Virus record (IMG/VR): IMGVR_UViG_3300025687_005582
Location: 24,267 to 88,266 of that record
From: a virus
Length of the DNA: 64,000 nt
Reading direction: 5' to 3' (one strand)
Positions 61,438 to 64,000 of the stretch are shown piece after piece. A model generated the notes under the pieces. That model ran no database searches. It had not been told where the DNA came from and saw nothing but the letters and a program-made list of their open reading frames with translations. The position numbers and the translations under genes were made by a program. Numbering within the stretch: the first letter of the stretch is position 1; the number at the start of each line of letters is the position of its first letter.

Positions 61438-64000
61438 ATGTCAGTTAAGAATTACCGATTTGTATCCCCAGGAGTTTTCGTCAACGAAATTGATAACTCC
61501 CAACTTCCTGCTTCCCCGGCCGGAATCGGTCCAGTTATCATTGGTCGCGCCGAGAAGGGACCAGCTTTAAGACCAATAACAGTTAACTCTTTTGAAGAGT
61601 TTGTTAACATTTTCGGAACCCCTGCCCCAGGTAATGATGGTGAAGACATTTGGCGCCAAGGTAACAGCACAACAGCCACAACATATGGCATGTATGCTGC
61701 TCAAGCTTATCTCCGCAATAGTTCTCCCTTGACTTACATTCGCTTACTTGGTGCCGAGTCTCAAAATGCTACAACAGCTGGCGAGGCCGGCTGGCAAGCG
61801 AGTGGCGATGCTTACGGCGTTTTCTTGTTCAATACAAACGCTCCGGCAGCAGGCGTCACCGGCTCTCTATCGGGTGCTCTTGCCGCAATCATCTACACAG
61901 CTGAGGATTACACTGTTGAGTTAAGTGGTACCGTATTGGCTGCTACAGCATCAGGTGGGGCTTTTGAAGACGGAGATATTGTCTCAGGCTCCGATTATGT
62001 TATCAAAGAAGCCTCTTCTAACTTCACAGCGCTTATTAAGAGTGGCTCTACAGAAGAGAAAGTAACTTTCAACTTTACCGAAACTGATGCGCGCTACATT
62101 CGTAAGGTTCTTAACACGAACCCACAGAGACTTAACTCGGGTATTACAACAGATACAAAGAATTACTTCTTGGGTGAAACTTTTGATGGACACATCAACA
62201 ACATTCTTAACTCTAGTGCTACAACTTATGCTGCAGTCGCAAGGATTAAGAATAACGATTCGTACACTGGTGAAGACTTCCGCCAGCCAGTACGAGCAGC
62301 TAGAACACCACAGATCATTAGTTGCCGACTCGCTCCAACAGAAGCGCCTCTTAACTTGTTCCAGTTTATTGCAAGAGGCGAAGGCGGTGATTGGACAAAC
62401 AAAAACATTAAGATTTCTATCCAAGATATTAAGCAGTCCACAAACACCGACACTGATTACGGTACTTTCTCTGTGGTCATTCGCCACATCAGCGATAGCG
62501 ACAACGTAGTTCGTGTTGTAGAACAGTTCAACAACTGTACTCTTAACCCTAACTCTCTTGATTATGTAGCTCGTAAGATTGGTGATTACAGAGAGCGTTG
62601 GGATGAGACTGAGAGACGTTATGTTCAGGAAGGTAACTACCAGAACAACTCACAATACGTTTACATTTCTATGAATAGCGATGTGGATGCCGGCGTAACA
62701 GACGCTGCGCTTCTACCATTCGGTTTCCAAGGTATCGTTAAGTACGATGACGAAGCAGATCTTTCTGGCTCTGTAACAGGTAACTGGGTCTCTGGCTCAC
62801 TTTCAGTTCCATCCGGTTACACATCTAACGCTTTCGTGATTTCTGGCTCCTCTGTTACCGCATCCGTTGCATATCCCCGCCCAACATTGCGTGCAAACGC
62901 AACAGACGGCAACCTTACTAACCCAACAGATGCTTACTTTGGTTTGCAAACAACACCATCTGCCGCTAGCACAAGATACGAGAAGTCAACTATGGACCTC
63001 TTAAGACCTCGTGGCGGTATTGTAGATATTGAAGGATCATCCGCTGCAGCAGCAACCGTTCTTTCGCCTACATTTACATTGGACGACATTGCATCTGGCT
63101 CAGCAGCAGAGGGTGTATACGTAACAGGATCACACGCTGGTGTCGTATCTGGCGCTCCAGCCGGTTCTTACACATTTGCTAGTGGTGCCATCGCAGGCGT
63201 ACTGGACGCTGGTTACGATCGTTTCACGGTGCCGCTATTCGGTGGATTTGACGGAACGGACGTTTTAGAGATGGACCCATTTGCTAACAGAACAATGTCC
63301 AGCACTGCTTCCGACACAAACAGTTACGAGTTCTTCTCTATCCGTAGAGCCATAGACTCAGTAGCTGATCCAGAGGTTGTTGAGATGAATCTAGCGGCAG
63401 TTCCGGGTCTTACACAAGATGGTCTAACAACACACTTGGTAAGAACTTGTGAGGATCGTGCAGACGCTCTAGCTGTTATCGATCTTCCAGGCGCCTTCAC
63501 TCCGCGCGAGGAAAGCACAGCGATTAACCGCAACAACACATCAAACAACATTACAACACTTGTAAATGGTTTGAGAGACCGAGGACTAAACTCTTCTTAC
63601 GGTTGTGCTTACTACCCATGGGTCAGAGCAAGAGACACCATCAATGGCTCCTTCCTTTGGTTACCACCATCCGTAGCAGCTATTGGCACATTCTCTAGCT
63701 CACAGCGTAGAACACAGGTTTGGTTCGCACCAGCTGGTTTCAACCGTGGTGGACTAACAGAAGGCTCTGCCGGCATCCCAGTTATTGATGTTGCTCACCA
63801 GCTTCGTCGCAAGGATCGTGACGATCTTTATGGGGCGAACATTAACCCAATCGCTAAGTTCCCAGCTGAGGGTGTTGTAATCTTCGGCCAGAAGACACTA
63901 CAGGTTACACCTTCTGCTTTGGATCGCATTAACGTTCGCCGCCTAATGATCTTTGTTAAGAAGCGCATCTCCCAGATCGCATCTGGCTTGCTCTTCGATC
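61438..64000 (+). CDS. Tail sheath protein (gp18-like), 3' end outside window
   Basis: Open from the ATG at 61438 to the window edge, at least 854 residues (T4 gp18 is 659). NYRFVSPGVFVNEIDNSQLP (residues 5-24) is the classic sheath opening, then GPVIIGRAEKGPA and FGTPAP. Near the edge are VIDVAHQLRRKDRDDLYGANINPIAKFPAEGVVIFGQKTLQ and INVRRLMIFVKKRISQIASGLLFD, the most conserved sheath block. Sheath subunits contract to drive the tube into the cell. The extra length lies in the middle (about 130-640), suggesting inserted surface domains. RBS GGAGAA. gp19 (tube) is expected next. Confidence 0.95.
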   Translation, partial: MSVKNYRFVSPGVFVNEIDNSQLPASPAGIGPVIIGRAEKGPALRPITVNSFEEFVNIFGTPAPGNDGEDIWRQGNSTTATTYGMYAAQAYLRNSSPLTYIRLLGAESQNATTAGEAGWQASGDAYGVFLFNTNAPAAGVTGSLSGALAAIIYTAEDYTVELSGTVLAATASGGAFEDGDIVSGSDYVIKEASSNFTALIKSGSTEEKVTFNFTETDARYIRKVLNTNPQRLNSGITTDTKNYFLGETFDGHINNILNSSATTYAAVARIKNNDSYTGEDFRQPVRAARTPQIISCRLAPTEAPLNLFQFIARGEGGDWTNKNIKISIQDIKQSTNTDTDYGTFSVVIRHISDSDNVVRVVEQFNNCTLNPNSLDYVARKIGDYRERWDETERRYVQEGNYQNNSQYVYISMNSDVDAGVTDAALLPFGFQGIVKYDDEADLSGSVTGNWVSGSLSVPSGYTSNAFVISGSSVTASVAYPRPTLRANATDGNLTNPTDAYFGLQTTPSAASTRYEKSTMDLLRPRGGIVDIEGSSAAAATVLSPTFTLDDIASGSAAEGVYVTGSHAGVVSGAPAGSYTFASGAIAGVLDAGYDRFTVPLFGGFDGTDVLEMDPFANRTMSSTASDTNSYEFFSIRRAIDSVADPEVVEMNLAAVPGLTQDGLTTHLVRTCEDRADALAVIDLPGAFTPREESTAINRNNTSNNITTLVNGLRDRGLNSSYGCAYYPWVRARDTINGSFLWLPPSVAAIGTFSSSQRRTQVWFAPAGFNRGGLTEGSAGIPVIDVAHQLRRKDRDDLYGANINPIAKFPAEGVVIFGQKTLQVTPSALDRINVRRLMIFVKKRISQIASGLLFD

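Noticed and set aside
61984-62487. Long antisense open frame (167 codons) opposite the tail sheath gene
   Set aside because: It lies wholly inside the strongly supported gp18-like gene, has a Cys-rich, low-quality peptide typical of antisense frames, and no ribosome site was seen.

Overview
The window is about 64 kb of a large T4-like tailed phage (contractile-tailed myovirus, Caudoviricetes). It holds a recognisable set of T4-type late proteins: late sigma factor (gp55-like), terminase (gp17), portal (gp20), prohead protease (gp21), core scaffold (gp22-like), major capsid (gp23), neck proteins, tail sheath (gp18) and baseplate wedge (gp25, gp6), plus T4-type DNA enzymes. Genes are tightly packed, often overlapping by 1-30 nt. 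All but one lie on the plus strand, and no gene-free gap reaches 300 bp (the longest is about 130 bp). Many N-termini, a phage-borne ribosomal protein bS21 and the style of the tail proteins resemble marine T4-like phages. The host is not identifiable from sequence; the dTDP-sugar genes and a Sec signal peptide fit a Gram-negative bacterium. No tRNA, CRISPR array or insertion sequence was seen.

Layout. 1-4.9 kb: glycan module (two DegT-type aminotransferases, the first cut by the window edge; RmlA and RmlB; a glycosyltransferase; a sulfotransferase-like protein). 4.9-6.8 kb: small genes, an FmdB-type zinc ribbon and the gp55-like late sigma factor. 6.8-37.3 kb: baseplate and tail-fibre block, including a hub-like protein with an M15 peptidase domain, gp25, gp6, a 2936-residue giant and two tandem paralogues. 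37.3-42.6 kb: DNA metabolism (RuvC-like resolvase, DnaG-type primase, and an Mre11-Rad50, i.e. gp47-gp46, fusion). 42.6-43.4 kb: the only minus-strand gene, a J-domain-like protein. 43.4-44.8 kb: membrane/coiled-coil cassette, possibly lysis related. 44.8-64 kb: packaging, head, neck and sheath, with bS21, small internal-protein candidates and a fibre pair between the protease and the scaffold.

How it works together. The gp55-like factor probably directs late transcription from a recurring CTATTTA element found just upstream of the main structural genes. Three rho-independent terminators (39.4, 50.6 and 59.1 kb) divide the plus-strand transcript; one overlaps a sigma70-like promoter. The head pathway is complete from portal to capsid, and several small proteins begin with leaders like T4 capsid-targeting sequences with (I/L)xE sites for the gp21-type protease. 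The sugar and sulfotransferase genes would let the phage make and attach a modified deoxysugar to an unknown acceptor.

The points most worth following up are the viral bS21, the Mre11-Rad50 fusion, the shared capsid-targeting-like leaders, the CTATTTA promoter set, the promoter inside a terminator, and two unlisted micro-ORFs with good ribosome binding sites.
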